64,000 nt of DNA from Candidatus Goldiibacteriota bacterium HGW-Goldbacteria-1 (GTDB taxonomy: Bacteria > Oederibacteriota > PGYV01). A program made the position numbers and the translations under genes. The stretch spans positions 197,292-261,291 of the forward strand of contig PGYV01000007.1 in NCBI GenBank assembly GCA_002839855.1, in the 5' to 3' direction. Under the pieces are notes generated by a model. It searched no databases and had not been told where the DNA came from. It was given only the letters and a program-made list of their open reading frames with translations. Position 1 is the first letter of the stretch. Each line of letters starts with the position of its first letter. Below, one piece after another: positions 43,132 to 55,385 of this stretch.

Positions 43132-44241
43132 ATGAAAATTAAGACTAATAAAGAAGAAATTTTAAACTCGCTGCAGGTTGCACAATACTTTATAGCTTCC
43201 GGTTCCACATTACCCCTTCTTTCCAATATCCTTTTTGAAGCTGACGGGGATTATTTAAATCTTACTGCTACAGATATGGATATAAGCGCTAAAATTAAAT
43301 GTAAGGTGGAAAATATTAAAGAAGAGGGAAAAACCACTATTCCAAGAAAGATAATAACCCTTATTAAAGAATTTGAAGATGGCGCGGATATTACAATAGA
43401 ATCAGATAAAAATGATAATATAAGTTTAAAATGTAAAAAAGCCGCGTATAAAATGCCGGGATTGCCTGCTGAAGATTTTCCCGCGCTGCAGCTTGATGAA
43501 AAGAAACTTGAAAGTGTTAATATTTCACAGGCTCTGTTAAAAGAAATACTTGATAATATCCAGTACGCCGCTTTAAAAGATACATCAAAGAGAAATTTAA
43601 ACGGGGTATTTATAAAATTTGAAGGCAATAAAATAGAAGCTGTGGCAACAGACGCGCACAGGCTTGCTTATTATAAAGCCGAAACAAAATCACCTGTAAA
43701 AGGCAAACTGGATTATATAATTCCGCTGAAAACTATTAACGAAGTATCCAGGGTTTTAAACCCGTCAGATGAAACAGAAATTACTTTGAATTTTTATGAA
43801 AAGGTTATTGAATTTATTTTTCCCAATATGGAAATTGTGTCCAGGGTAATTGATGAAAATTATCCCAATTACTCGCAGGTAATTCCCAAAGATTTCAATA
43901 TGAAAGCGCTTATTAAAAAAGAAGAACTTGCATCATCCATCAGAAGGGCTGCTGTTATTTCAAGCGATAAATCCAAGATAGTGCTTTTTAAATTTGAAAA
44001 TAACAAACTATACATTAATGTTTCCACCGCGGATGAAGGCGAAGCGTTTGAAGAAATTGACATTACTTATGACGGCGAGCCTATAGAAGTTTCTTACAAT
44101 GCTGTCTATATAATGGATTTTTTAAAAGCCAATGAATCGGAAAATATTGAAATAAAACTTATCAGCTCCATGAATCCGGGAGTAATGAAGGCCGAAGGCA
44201 AAGAAAATCTTACTTATGTGATAATGCCCATAAGAAAGTAA
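43132..44241 (+). CDS. dnaN: DNA polymerase III beta sliding clamp
   Basis: A 369-residue clamp of three similar domains; family segments such as LPLLSNILFEA, AALKDTSKRNLNGVFIKFEG and the C-terminal YVIMPIRK are present. It encircles DNA and tethers polymerase III. It has an AGGAGGAAAT ribosome site and lies in dnaA-dnaN-gyrA order with recF missing from its usual place after dnaN. Confidence 0.97.
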   Translation: MKIKTNKEEILNSLQVAQYFIASGSTLPLLSNILFEADGDYLNLTATDMDISAKIKCKVENIKEEGKTTIPRKIITLIKEFEDGADITIESDKNDNISLKCKKAAYKMPGLPAEDFPALQLDEKKLESVNISQALLKEILDNIQYAALKDTSKRNLNGVFIKFEGNKIEAVATDAHRLAYYKAETKSPVKGKLDYIIPLKTINEVSRVLNPSDETEITLNFYEKVIEFIFPNMEIVSRVIDENYPNYSQVIPKDFNMKALIKKEELASSIRRAAVISSDKSKIVLFKFENNKLYINVSTADEGEAFEEIDITYDGEPIEVSYNAVYIMDFLKANESENIEIKLISSMNPGVMKAEGKENLTYVIMPIRK

Positions 44242-44289
44242 TCGGAATGTAAAAGAATATAGTATAGAAACAACAAGGAGACTACCATA

Positions 44290-46749
44290 ATGGAAGAAGA
44301 GATAAAACCGGGCGGAAGAGTAATTCAGGCCGCTATAGAAGATGAAATAAAAACATCGTATCTTGATTATTCAATGAGCGTTATCGTGGGAAGGGCTCTT
44401 CCTGACATACGTGACGGTTTAAAACCGGTTCACAGAAGGGTCCTGTATGGAATGCACGATATGGGGCTTTATAATAATAAATCTTATAGAAAATCCGCGA
44501 AGATAGTCGGAGAAGTAATGGGTAATTACCATCCTCACGGAGACTCCTCTATTTACGATACCATGGTAAGGATGGCGCAGCCATTTGTATTCAGAATGCC
44601 CCTTGTGGACGGACAGGGTAACTTTGGTTCGGTGGACGGTGACCCGCCCGCCGCTATGCGTTATACAGAAGCGCGCTTAAGTAAATTCGCGGAAGAACTT
44701 TTAAAAGACCTTGATAAAAACACAGTTGATTTTGTACCCAACTATGATGAATCCACAAAAGAACCCACAGTACTGCCGGTATCTTTCCCGCACCTTTTAG
44801 TAAACGGTTCTTCCGGTATTGCCGTAGGTATGGCTACCAATATTCCGCCGCATAATCTTGCTGAAGTTATTGATGCAACGGTAATGGTCATAGAAAATAA
44901 AAATACAAAGATAGAAGAAATTATGGGCGTAATAAAAGGCCCTGATTTTCCGACAGGTGCTTTCATAATAGGCAAGGAAGGAATAAAATCGGCATACAAT
45001 ACGGGCAGGGGCTCTATTGTAATGCAGTCAAAGATAAAAATTGAAGAAAGCAAAAAAGGCAAAAAACAGATAATAATAACAGAACTGCCTTATATGGTTA
45101 ACAAAGCCAATCTGCTTGAAAACATAGCCAACCTTGTAAAAGACAAAAAAATTGAAGGTATTACGGATTTAAGGGACGAATCGGACAAAGACGGCACAAG
45201 GGCCGTAATAGAAATTTCCAAAAATGATAATCCTGAAATAATATTAAATCAGCTTTATAAACACACGCAGATGAGGACCACGTTTGGCGTAATAATGCTT
45301 GCAATTGTAGACGGCAGGCCGCGGGTTCTTAACATAAAAGAATTCCTTGAAAATTTCATTATATTCAGAAAACAGGTAATAATAAGAAGGTTGAAATTTG
45401 AACTTGATAAGGCAGAAAAGCGCGCCCATATTCTGGAAGGGTTAAAAATAGCGTTAAAGTATCTTGACAGGGTTATAAAGATAATCAGGGGTTCTTCCAG
45501 CACAGAAGAAGCAAAGGGCAAGCTTATAGCGGCTTTTAATCTTTCTGTTATGCAGGCACAGGCAATTCTGGACATGAGGCTGCAGCAGCTTACCAACCTT
45601 GAAGTTGAAAAACTGGAAAATGAATATAAAGAACTTTTAAAACTTATAGAACATTTAAAATCAATCCTTGCCAGCGATAAGAAAATTCTTGATTTGATGA
45701 AAGAAGAACTTCTTGAAGTCCGCAAAAAATATTCGGACGACAGAAGGACACAGATAATTGCCAAAGAAAAAGAGATGACAATGGAAGACCTTATTCAGGA
45801 AGAGGATATGGTTGTCACCATAACCCACCGCGGCTTTATTAAAAGGACTCCCGTGTCCGCTTACAAAGCGCAAAAACGCGGCGGCCGCGGCATAATAGCC
45901 ATGGAAACAAAAGAAGAGGATTTCATAGAAGATCTTTTTGTTTCCAACACGCACGAATTTTTAATGTTCTTTACCTCCAAAGGGCGCTGCCACTGGCTTA
46001 AGGTATATGAAATACCCGAAGGCGCAAGGCAGACCAGGGGCAAAGCGATTGTCAACCTTATTAAGCTTGAAGAAAATGAAACTGTGGCGGCTTATGTCTC
46101 TGTCAAATCATTTGATGAAGATAAATATCTGATAATGTCCACGGAATCCGGGCTTATTAAAAGGTCAAACTTATCGCTGTTTGGAAATCCAAGAAGCGGC
46201 GGCATCATAGCAATAGGGCTTAATGATGATGACAAGCTGATTGATACCAAAATAGCGTCAGAAAAAGATGAAATTTTTATCGCCACAATGGACGGCATGG
46301 CGATACGCACAAAGGTAAAACAGTTCAGGGAGATAGGCCGCACAGGAATGGGTGTCCGCGGAATTAACCTGAATAAAAAAGATAAAGTGGTAAGCATGAC
46401 AATTCTTGCCATTGATAAAAAAGATTCCACCCTTTTAACCGTGACTGAAAAAGGATTCGGCAAGCGCACAAAAATTTCAGAATACAGGGAACAAAGCCGC
46501 GGCGGAAAAGGGCTTATAAGCATAAAGGTGACCGATAAAACAGGCGAAGTAGTTTCCATAAAACTTGTGGAAGACGCCAATGAGCTTATGATAATTACGA
46601 ATAAAGGCACCCTTATAAGGACAAAAATTAAAGATATTAAGACCATAGGCAGAAACACGCAGGGCGTAAGGTTAATTAAACTTAAAGACGCGGAAAAAGT
46701 AAGCGCTGTGGCAAGGGTTGCTGAAGAAGAGGAAGAATCACAGGAATAA
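44290..46749 (+). CDS. gyrA: DNA gyrase subunit A
   Basis: An 819-residue type II topoisomerase subunit. The catalytic tyrosine is in [12 protein letters not shown], the quinolone region is [19 protein letters not shown], with Ser and Asp/Glu-type positions as in sensitive strains (Ser83-equivalent S in GDSSIY). The GyrA box that distinguishes gyrase from topo IV is present as QKRGGRG in the C-terminal beta-pinwheel. It has an AAGGAG ribosome site. Acts with GyrB at 51.4 kb. Confidence 0.97.
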   Translation: MEEEIKPGGRVIQAAIEDEIKTSYLDYSMSVIVGRALPDIRDGLKPVHRRVLYGMHDMGLYNNKSYRKSAKIVGEVMGNYHPHGDSSIYDTMVRMAQPFVFRMPLVDGQGNFGSVDGDPPAAMRYTEARLSKFAEELLKDLDKNTVDFVPNYDESTKEPTVLPVSFPHLLVNGSSGIAVGMATNIPPHNLAEVIDATVMVIENKNTKIEEIMGVIKGPDFPTGAFIIGKEGIKSAYNTGRGSIVMQSKIKIEESKKGKKQIIITELPYMVNKANLLENIANLVKDKKIEGITDLRDESDKDGTRAVIEISKNDNPEIILNQLYKHTQMRTTFGVIMLAIVDGRPRVLNIKEFLENFIIFRKQVIIRRLKFELDKAEKRAHILEGLKIALKYLDRVIKIIRGSSSTEEAKGKLIAAFNLSVMQAQAILDMRLQQLTNLEVEKLENEYKELLKLIEHLKSILASDKKILDLMKEELLEVRKKYSDDRRTQIIAKEKEMTMEDLIQEEDMVVTITHRGFIKRTPVSAYKAQKRGGRGIIAMETKEEDFIEDLFVSNTHEFLMFFTSKGRCHWLKVYEIPEGARQTRGKAIVNLIKLEENETVAAYVSVKSFDEDKYLIMSTESGLIKRSNLSLFGNPRSGGIIAIGLNDDDKLIDTKIASEKDEIFIATMDGMAIRTKVKQFREIGRTGMGVRGINLNKKDKVVSMTILAIDKKDSTLLTVTEKGFGKRTKISEYREQSRGGKGLISIKVTDKTGEVVSIKLVEDANELMIITNKGTLIRTKIKDIKTIGRNTQGVRLIKLKDAEKVSAVARVAEEEEESQE

Positions 46750-46753
46750 CAAA

Positions 46754-46799
46754 GGCGGGTTAATTGATAAAATTATTCCGCCATAGATATTTTTTTTGT
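46754..46799 (+). terminator. Weak terminator-like hairpin after gyrA
   Basis: GGCGG (46754-46758) and CCGCC (46778-46782) can pair with AT pairs inside, followed by a T-rich run (46790-46798). It may partly separate gyrA from the next gene. Confidence 0.4.
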
Positions 46800-46823
46800 A
46801 ATACATTTTTAAGGAGGAAGTAA

Positions 46824-49457
46824 ATGAATAAGGGATCTCTTATCAGAAACATGCTGCTTGCGGCTGTTTTTCTGTTTGGCGTGCCTGCTGCGATATTTTA
46901 TCTTTATGATATGGCAAGGGTGGCGCAGTTAAATGACCTGAATTCCAAGATTGCTTGGGCGGATAAACAGAAAGAAATAAATATAATAAGCGAACAGATG
47001 AAAGAAAAACTTAATGTTGTTCATAATGGGACTGTAATGCTTTCAGAACAGAAAATTCAGAATAGATATTCAGGAGTCACATCGGATTATGTTATTCGTA
47101 ATTCCAGTTACAGCAATTCTAAAGTAAAATCAAGAATAATATCGGCTTATCAGAAAAAAGTATCAGGTCTTTCCGGCGTTACAGCATTACTATATCCCAA
47201 TGGCAATGTGCTTGCCGGCGCCGAATCTTCAAGTTCGGGAAAATTTGCCCAGAACGCAAAATTTATACAGGCAAAGGCTTCTAAAAAAATAATAAGCGAT
47301 ATAAAATTCAGTGAAGGCACTGCTGAATATTATATTCCCATTGTTGATGTAAAAGACAACCTTGCTTCCGTTTTATATGTAAAAGAAAATATAGAAGCAA
47401 TAGCCGATAAAATACGCAAAGAAACTCAGTCTGCAAGGGGCCGTAATTTTATAATTAATATGGCTGGCACCGTGCTGTTAAGCACTGATAAATCAAAAGA
47501 AAACGCGGAAAATATTCAGGAATCCAAAGATTTAAAAATAATTTTAACTGATAATGTGGAAGATGAAAATATTAAAGAAGCGGTATATGTAAATGAAAGA
47601 GGGCTTCTGGCATATAAAAAGAACAGGGAAACCGGAATGATTTCATGCGTATTTACACCTTATATAGATTATAAATCGCTGCAGACAGATAGTGTTAAAA
47701 AATATAGCCACTCAATTTATGACACAAAATACATACTTCCTGTTTACGGTATACTTGGGCTGGGGCTTCTGGCGGGGTTGCTGATAATTATAGGCGCAAG
47801 CGGTGCTCCTTTTGCGCCGGTGTCAAAGATAACAAAAGCCATGACCCATATTGACGAAGAAAGTTTTGAATCAATGCTTCCAAAACTTAAAAGCGGGCCT
47901 TATAAAAAAATGTCGGATTCTCTTGTAATATTAAAGGGAAGGATAAACGCGTCAGAAGACAAAGCGGCAAAGCTTTCGCAGATGTCAAAAGAACTGGAAG
48001 AAGAACTTTCAAAGGAAGCGTCAAGGGCTGATATGGAAATATCTGAACTGCGTGACGCTTTAAAAATAGCGGAAAACGGCAAGATTAATTTTGAAGATGA
48101 AGCGTCAAAGTTAAAAGCGGAAACTGCCAGGGTAAAAAAAGAACTTGAAGACAGATTAAAAGCGGCGGCAGATGAAGCAAAGTTAAAAATTGACTCGCTT
48201 GAAAGGGAAAAAATACAGCTTAAGGAAGAAGCAAAGAAAATAAAAGACGCGCCTGTTGTTTCTGATAAGGAAGACATGCGTACTGACGCGGTTTTAATGA
48301 TGAACACGGAATTAAAAGGAGTGCTGTCGGTAATTAAGACTTATATCTCTTCCGTCCTTGGGGGAGAAGGCAAAATAACAGACGCTCAGCAGCAGTTTTT
48401 GGGCGTGGTTATAAACAAGTCGGCAAGGCTGGAAAGGCTTATAAACGATTTATCCGAACTTGCAAGGCTTGAAAAAGGCGAAATAAAATTAAACCAGAAT
48501 CCTGTGGATGTTAATACCATAATTCAGGACATAATTTTCTCTGTGCAGCCGCAGGCTGACGTAAAAAAGGTGGAAATAAAAACCAAGTTTATGCAGACGC
48601 TAAACGCGGCTTCAGGCGATTCCGCAAGGCTTTCCGCTGTGCTGTCACAATTATTAACACAGTCCATTAAAGTATCGCCAAGGGGCGGTGCGGTTTCTGT
48701 GGAAACAAAACAGGAAGGAAGTACTGTTAAAATAGTGATAATGGATTATGGAATGAGTATGCCAAAGTCAAAGGCAGAATCCCTGTTTTCAAATTTCCAC
48801 GGCCCTGAATCACAGGCCGGGCCGGAATTTATAAATTCAGGCTTAAGATTCCCTATAATAAAAGCCGTCATTAAAAAGATGGGCGGAGATATCTGGATAG
48901 AATCAGAAATAGGAAAAGGAAAGGCCTTTATAATCTCAATGCCATTTGATAAAAAAGGCGGATTAAAGCCGGATACTGTTCCTGCTTTTAAATCAGAACC
49001 CGTAAAATCTGCAGCAGAAATTAAAACTGTGATGGCTGACATGAAACCACAGCCAGCTGAAAAAATAGAGCCGCTTCCTGAACTTGCGGAGCTTCCGGAA
49101 ATAAAACCCGCAGCCGAACCACAGAAGCCAAAAATAGTGAATTCTTTTGCCTCTATGTTTGGCGGTCAGGAACAGCCAAAGGAAAAACCCGCGGAAAAAC
49201 CGCAGGCTTCTTTTAAAATTCAGACAAATTCAATGGCAGGCTGGGACACATCAAAATCTCCGGAAACGCAGCCGGAAGTTATAAAAGTAAATGATATTCT
49301 TGATATGGATAAACCGGCCGGCCCTGTGCCGGAACTTCCCGGCAAAGAAGTAAAAATACCAGAAAAACTTCTTGAAAAAGAGCCGCCTGCGCCTTTTACA
49401 GGCGAATTACCTCCGCTTCCGGACCTTGAAGATGACAAAGGTACAGATATCATATAA
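46824..49457 (+). CDS. Membrane sensor with degenerate histidine kinase domain (pseudokinase)
   Basis: An 877-residue protein: TM1 (about residues 10-30), an extracytoplasmic sensor (about 31-300), TM2 (about 305-325), a HAMP-like stretch, a coiled coil (about 370-490), then HisKA- and HATPase-like domains and a Pro/Glu/Lys-rich tail. The dimerisation segment reads MNTELKGVLSVI, where kinases have a phosphorylated His (SHELRTPL-type): Thr replaces it. The N-box reads VLSQLLTQSIKVSP without the Mg-binding Asn, and the G1 box DYGMSM is also altered. So catalysis is unlikely. It sits between gyrA and gyrB with an AGGAGG site. Confidence 0.75.
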   Translation: MNKGSLIRNMLLAAVFLFGVPAAIFYLYDMARVAQLNDLNSKIAWADKQKEINIISEQMKEKLNVVHNGTVMLSEQKIQNRYSGVTSDYVIRNSSYSNSKVKSRIISAYQKKVSGLSGVTALLYPNGNVLAGAESSSSGKFAQNAKFIQAKASKKIISDIKFSEGTAEYYIPIVDVKDNLASVLYVKENIEAIADKIRKETQSARGRNFIINMAGTVLLSTDKSKENAENIQESKDLKIILTDNVEDENIKEAVYVNERGLLAYKKNRETGMISCVFTPYIDYKSLQTDSVKKYSHSIYDTKYILPVYGILGLGLLAGLLIIIGASGAPFAPVSKITKAMTHIDEESFESMLPKLKSGPYKKMSDSLVILKGRINASEDKAAKLSQMSKELEEELSKEASRADMEISELRDALKIAENGKINFEDEASKLKAETARVKKELEDRLKAAADEAKLKIDSLEREKIQLKEEAKKIKDAPVVSDKEDMRTDAVLMMNTELKGVLSVIKTYISSVLGGEGKITDAQQQFLGVVINKSARLERLINDLSELARLEKGEIKLNQNPVDVNTIIQDIIFSVQPQADVKKVEIKTKFMQTLNAASGDSARLSAVLSQLLTQSIKVSPRGGAVSVETKQEGSTVKIVIMDYGMSMPKSKAESLFSNFHGPESQAGPEFINSGLRFPIIKAVIKKMGGDIWIESEIGKGKAFIISMPFDKKGGLKPDTVPAFKSEPVKSAAEIKTVMADMKPQPAEKIEPLPELAELPEIKPAAEPQKPKIVNSFASMFGGQEQPKEKPAEKPQASFKIQTNSMAGWDTSKSPETQPEVIKVNDILDMDKPAGPVPELPGKEVKIPEKLLEKEPPAPFTGELPPLPDLEDDKGTDII

Positions 49458-49471
49458 AAGGGGTGGTGTTT

Positions 49472-50851
49472 TTGAAAAAAATCGCCGCTGCGGCAGTTTT
49501 ACTGCTGTCAGGGATCTTTACAGCCGCCTATGCAGAAACTAATGTAAACGGTACACTTGAAAAAAGTGAAACGTGGAGCGTTAAAAATTCTCCATATATT
49601 ATAAGCGATAATGTCACCATAGGAAAGAAAACAATAATAAACGTTCAGCCTGGCACCGTAATAAAATTTAAAAAAGAAGGAAAAATTACGGTTCAGGGGG
49701 TGTTTAACTGCAAAGGCCTGCCGGAAAACCCCGTAAGGCTGCTGCCGTTTGATGGTGAGACTTTTTATGAAGGGCTGGTTTATGAAGGCAAGTATAAAAG
49801 TATCATGGAATTCACGGTCTTTATAAGAGGCACAATTAAAGTTGAAGGCGGAAGCCTGATTTTTTCAAATAACTATATTTTAAATGCCACAGGCATTACG
49901 CTTTTCCATTTTGCCAAGGCTGTTATCAAAGACAGTTATTTTTTTAATAATACGTACGGCGTTTATGCAGAAGGCCAGAAGATGAGTTTTACAATAACCG
50001 GAAATACTTTCAGCAAGAACAGGTTTGCTGTTTATCTTCAGCGGTTTGATGATACAAAGATGCTTATTGAAAAAAATAATTTTTCTTCAAGCAGTGTAAA
50101 TGTCACAAATTATTCGGTGCTTAACGCGGAATGTAAAAATAATTTCTGGGATTATACGGAAGATAATAAAATACAGAAGTTTTTGTATGACAAAAGAAAT
50201 AACCCAAAAGTGGGAGAAATTAATTTTAAGCCTTTCGCGCAGCAGAAATTCGCGGCGTGGATGCCGCCTTCACAGTTTCAAGCGCTGGTAAAATACTATC
50301 TTTCTTTAAAACGGCCGGATGAGGAAATGCCAAAGGTTACGATAGGCGCGGGCGCAAGCGGGTTTATGCCCCTGTCCCCGGATTATTTGAAGGAAGAAAC
50401 GAAATTCGGCCTTGGGTTAAACGCTGAATTTCAGTTAAGCATTAACGGTGTTTTCAGGATTGGAGTGGCAGGAAGGACAATGTCGCTTGAAAATGAGAAG
50501 GAATTTTATAAATATAAACTTGATATGACAGATTTGCTGGTAAATGTTTACTGGTATATGGGTTACAGAAAAGACCTGTTTCTTATGCCTTACTTAAGGC
50601 TTGGCAACGGGGTAGCGCTTGTAAGCACCATGTATTTATTTGATACCGGTGATTCTTTTAAAGATAATGACATAGATTACACAGTTGAAGCCGCGGCAGG
50701 TGTGGAATATATTTTTCTTAAAATGTTTTCAATAAGGGCTGATGCGGGTTATAACTATACTTTAACCCCAAACGGAAAGAATATTTCATACCCTTTTCTT
50801 AATATTACAGGCGGGGTGGTTTTTGATGTCCCGCTGTTTTTAAGTGAATAA
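49472..50851 (+). CDS. Parallel beta-helix plus outer-membrane barrel fusion protein
   Basis: About 459 residues. Signal peptide (KKIAAAAVLLLSGIFTAAYA), then a right-handed beta-helix region (about residues 35-240) with repeated short strands (VQPGTVIKFKKEGKITVQG; NNTYGVYAEGQKMSFTITGN; FAVYLQR) as in NosD/pectate-lyase-like surface proteins, then an OmpA-type eight-strand barrel (about 285-459) ending FDVPLFLSE. The combination is unusual. I chose the TTG at 49472, with GGGGTGG 4-9 nt upstream, over GTG codons at 49463/49466. It begins 14 nt after the pseudokinase gene. Confidence 0.7.
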   Translation: MKKIAAAAVLLLSGIFTAAYAETNVNGTLEKSETWSVKNSPYIISDNVTIGKKTIINVQPGTVIKFKKEGKITVQGVFNCKGLPENPVRLLPFDGETFYEGLVYEGKYKSIMEFTVFIRGTIKVEGGSLIFSNNYILNATGITLFHFAKAVIKDSYFFNNTYGVYAEGQKMSFTITGNTFSKNRFAVYLQRFDDTKMLIEKNNFSSSSVNVTNYSVLNAECKNNFWDYTEDNKIQKFLYDKRNNPKVGEINFKPFAQQKFAAWMPPSQFQALVKYYLSLKRPDEEMPKVTIGAGASGFMPLSPDYLKEETKFGLGLNAEFQLSINGVFRIGVAGRTMSLENEKEFYKYKLDMTDLLVNVYWYMGYRKDLFLMPYLRLGNGVALVSTMYLFDTGDSFKDNDIDYTVEAAAGVEYIFLKMFSIRADAGYNYTLTPNGKNISYPFLNITGGVVFDVPLFLSE

Positions 50852-50852
50852 A

Positions 50853-51137
50853 ATGGAAGAGATAAAAAACATAGTCGAAAGGCTGATGAAGAAGACTGGT
50901 ATTTCGCAGGAAATGATAATTGAAAAGATTCACGATAACTGGAGCAGGATAGCAGGCCAGAAACTTTGTTCAAAGACAGAGCCTTTTAAATATAATGAAG
51001 GCAAACTTTTTGTGTACGCGGATAACAGCACGGTAAAGTCAGAATTTGGATATATCCGCAGGGAAATAATGGAAAAAGCAAACCTGGCTGCGGGCAGCAA
51101 TATTATTAAAGAAGTGGTAATAAGGATAAAAGGGTGA
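50853..51137 (+). CDS. DUF721 (DciA-like) protein
   Basis: A 94-residue protein of the DUF721 group: the sequence IHDNWSRIAGQKLCSKTEPFKYNEGKLFVYADNS carries the conserved Trp, Gly and the KH-like beta segment. DciA is the ancestral helicase loader that helps DnaB onto origin DNA. The role fits its location between dnaN/gyrA and gyrB. The ATG at 50853 just follows the previous stop; a GTG at 50844 is the alternative. It overlaps the next gene. Confidence 0.8.
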   Translation: MEEIKNIVERLMKKTGISQEMIIEKIHDNWSRIAGQKLCSKTEPFKYNEGKLFVYADNSTVKSEFGYIRREIMEKANLAAGSNIIKEVVIRIKG

Positions 51138-51370
51138 TGAAAACGCTTCACATAGGACAGGGAGTTTTTTTTGGAGAACATGAAGTAATTGGAATTTTTT
51201 CATCAATAAGTTTAAATTCAGATTTTTTGGAAAAAATGAAAGAAGAAAGAAAAATCAGGAATGAATCGGAAAAACAGAAAAGCCTGGCGCTGATAGATAA
51301 AAAAGGAAAAGTACTGTTATATTTTTCCCGTATAAATGCGGGAAGCCTTATAAAAAGAATAACGGAATAA
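51137..51370 (+). CDS. DUF370 (RemA/RemB-like) protein
   Basis: A 77-residue protein resembling DUF370: it begins with a short beta hairpin (LHIGQGVFFGEHEVIGIFSS), has a charged middle and ends with the conserved YFSRINAGSLIKRI. In Bacillus, the recF-linked relative RemB/YaaB lies just before gyrB, the same position as here. RemA-type proteins bind DNA and act in matrix regulation; the diderm role is unknown. The ATG overlaps the preceding TGA. Confidence 0.75.
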   Translation: MKTLHIGQGVFFGEHEVIGIFSSISLNSDFLEKMKEERKIRNESEKQKSLALIDKKGKVLLYFSRINAGSLIKRITE

Positions 51371-51383
51371 ACGGAGGAATTAA

Positions 51384-53984
<2,601 letters not shown>

Positions 53985-54013
53985 AGGAATGTAAAATATA
54001 GCCGGAGATAAAA

Positions 54014-54676
54014 ATGACAAAAAAGGAACTTATTCTTTGTCTGAAAGAAAGTTATATATTTTCCGGCGTAAAAGACAGCGGGCTTTTAATAATTCTTAAG
54101 CATATGAAAGAAAATGTATTTTCCTCGGGAGAGACGATTTTCAGCGAAGGTGAAGCGGGAGATTCGCTTCACATAATAATTTCAGGCGTGGTCAGGGTGG
54201 TAAAATATTCAAAGGACGGCAAAACAAAGACCCTTGCCATTTTAAAAAGAAAAGATGCTTTCGGTGAAATGGCCCTGCTTACAAAAGAAGCGCGGTCTGC
54301 CACCGTTGAAGCTTTTGAAGATACAAAAACACTCAGTATTTCCAGGATAAATTTTGAAGAAGTTATTTCAAAAGAGCCTTCAATATCGCTTCAGATAATT
54401 AAAAGCCTGTCGGAAAGGCTTTCAAAAGCTGACCGCGATATTAAAATTCTGGCTCTTGGAAATGCCAAAAGCAGAATAGCCTGTGTATTGATGGATTTTA
54501 AGGATGTTGAAGGAAAGGTAAAATTTACTCATCAGGAAATAGGCGATTTAGCCGGGCTTACAAGAGAAACCACAACAAGAACCTTAAAATTAATGGAAAA
54601 AGAGTCAATTATTTCCGTAATACAAAGAAGGATATACATTAAAGATATTAAAAAAATGAAAGAATTGTGTCTGTAA
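54014..54676 (+). CDS. Crp/Fnr family transcriptional regulator
   Basis: A 220-residue regulator: N-terminal cyclic-nucleotide-binding domain with the phosphate cassette FGEMALLTKEARSATV (Glu and Arg intact), dimerisation helix (SLSERLSKADRDI), and a winged HTH (LAGLTRETTTRTLKLMEKE) whose recognition helix begins at TRETTTR. No Fnr-type cysteine set is present, so it should respond to cAMP-like messengers rather than oxygen. A class III cyclase gene follows at 55386 in the same run. Confidence 0.9.
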   Translation: MTKKELILCLKESYIFSGVKDSGLLIILKHMKENVFSSGETIFSEGEAGDSLHIIISGVVRVVKYSKDGKTKTLAILKRKDAFGEMALLTKEARSATVEAFEDTKTLSISRINFEEVISKEPSISLQIIKSLSERLSKADRDIKILALGNAKSRIACVLMDFKDVEGKVKFTHQEIGDLAGLTRETTTRTLKLMEKESIISVIQRRIYIKDIKKMKELCL

Positions 54677-54701
54677 AAATTTAAAAAGACAGGGTGAATT
54701 A

Positions 54702-55343
54702 ATGGAATTAAAAGCGGTAATTTTTGATGTGGACGGGGTTATAATTGACACAGCGCCTCTTCATCACAAATCCTGGGAAACGGTTCTAAAGAGGGATTAT
54801 AATATGAAATTTACATTTGCGGATTTTAAAAATAAGATAGACGGTATGCCGCGGGCAAAAGGGGTAAAAGCGCTTCTGCCTATGGCTGATGATAAAGAAG
54901 TGGAACGCATATGCGCGGAAAAACAGAAATTCTTTGAAATATATCTTAAAAAAAACGGGGTAAAAATTTTTAAAAGCACCGTAAACCTTATAATTCAACT
55001 TAAAAAAGAAGGAATAAAAGTGGCAATGGCAAGTTCAAGTAAAAATGCCAGGCCGATTCTTGAAAAAGAAGGTATCTTTAAATATTTTGACATAGACGCG
55101 GAAGGGGCGCTTGCAATAAAAGGAAAGCCGCACCCGGATATTTTTTTAAGGGCTGCAAAAAAGCTTAAAGTAAAACCGGCTGAATGTGCTGTTTTTGAAG
55201 ATGCCCAGATAGGTATTGACGCCGCTAACGCGGCAGGAATGATAAGCATAGGCGTAACAAGGGAGCACGAGCTTAAAAAAACATGCCTTAACGTAAAAAA
55301 TATGAAACAGATAAACGTAAATAAAATAAAGGAGTTATTTTAA
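54702..55343 (+). CDS. HAD-superfamily phosphatase/beta-phosphoglucomutase-like
   Basis: A 213-residue HAD enzyme. Motif I is FDVDGVIIDTAPLH (nucleophile and acid Asp), motif II MASSSKN, motif III lysine in KGKPHPDIFL, motif IV FEDAQIGIDAANAAG. The helical cap (DFKNKIDGMPRAKGVKALL) is of the beta-phosphoglucomutase/PGP type. The substrate cannot be fixed. It lies between the Crp and the cyclase. Confidence 0.85.
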   Translation: MELKAVIFDVDGVIIDTAPLHHKSWETVLKRDYNMKFTFADFKNKIDGMPRAKGVKALLPMADDKEVERICAEKQKFFEIYLKKNGVKIFKSTVNLIIQLKKEGIKVAMASSSKNARPILEKEGIFKYFDIDAEGALAIKGKPHPDIFLRAAKKLKVKPAECAVFEDAQIGIDAANAAGMISIGVTREHELKKTCLNVKNMKQINVNKIKELF

Positions 55344-55385
55344 TAAAGGCGCGTATTTTAAGGGGAGAAAAGGCAGGAGATAATT

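Noticed and set aside
46092-46658. Long reverse-strand open frame inside gyrA
   Set aside because: It lies wholly within the clear gyrA coding sequence, has no ribosome site and its composition is a shadow of the gyrase frame.
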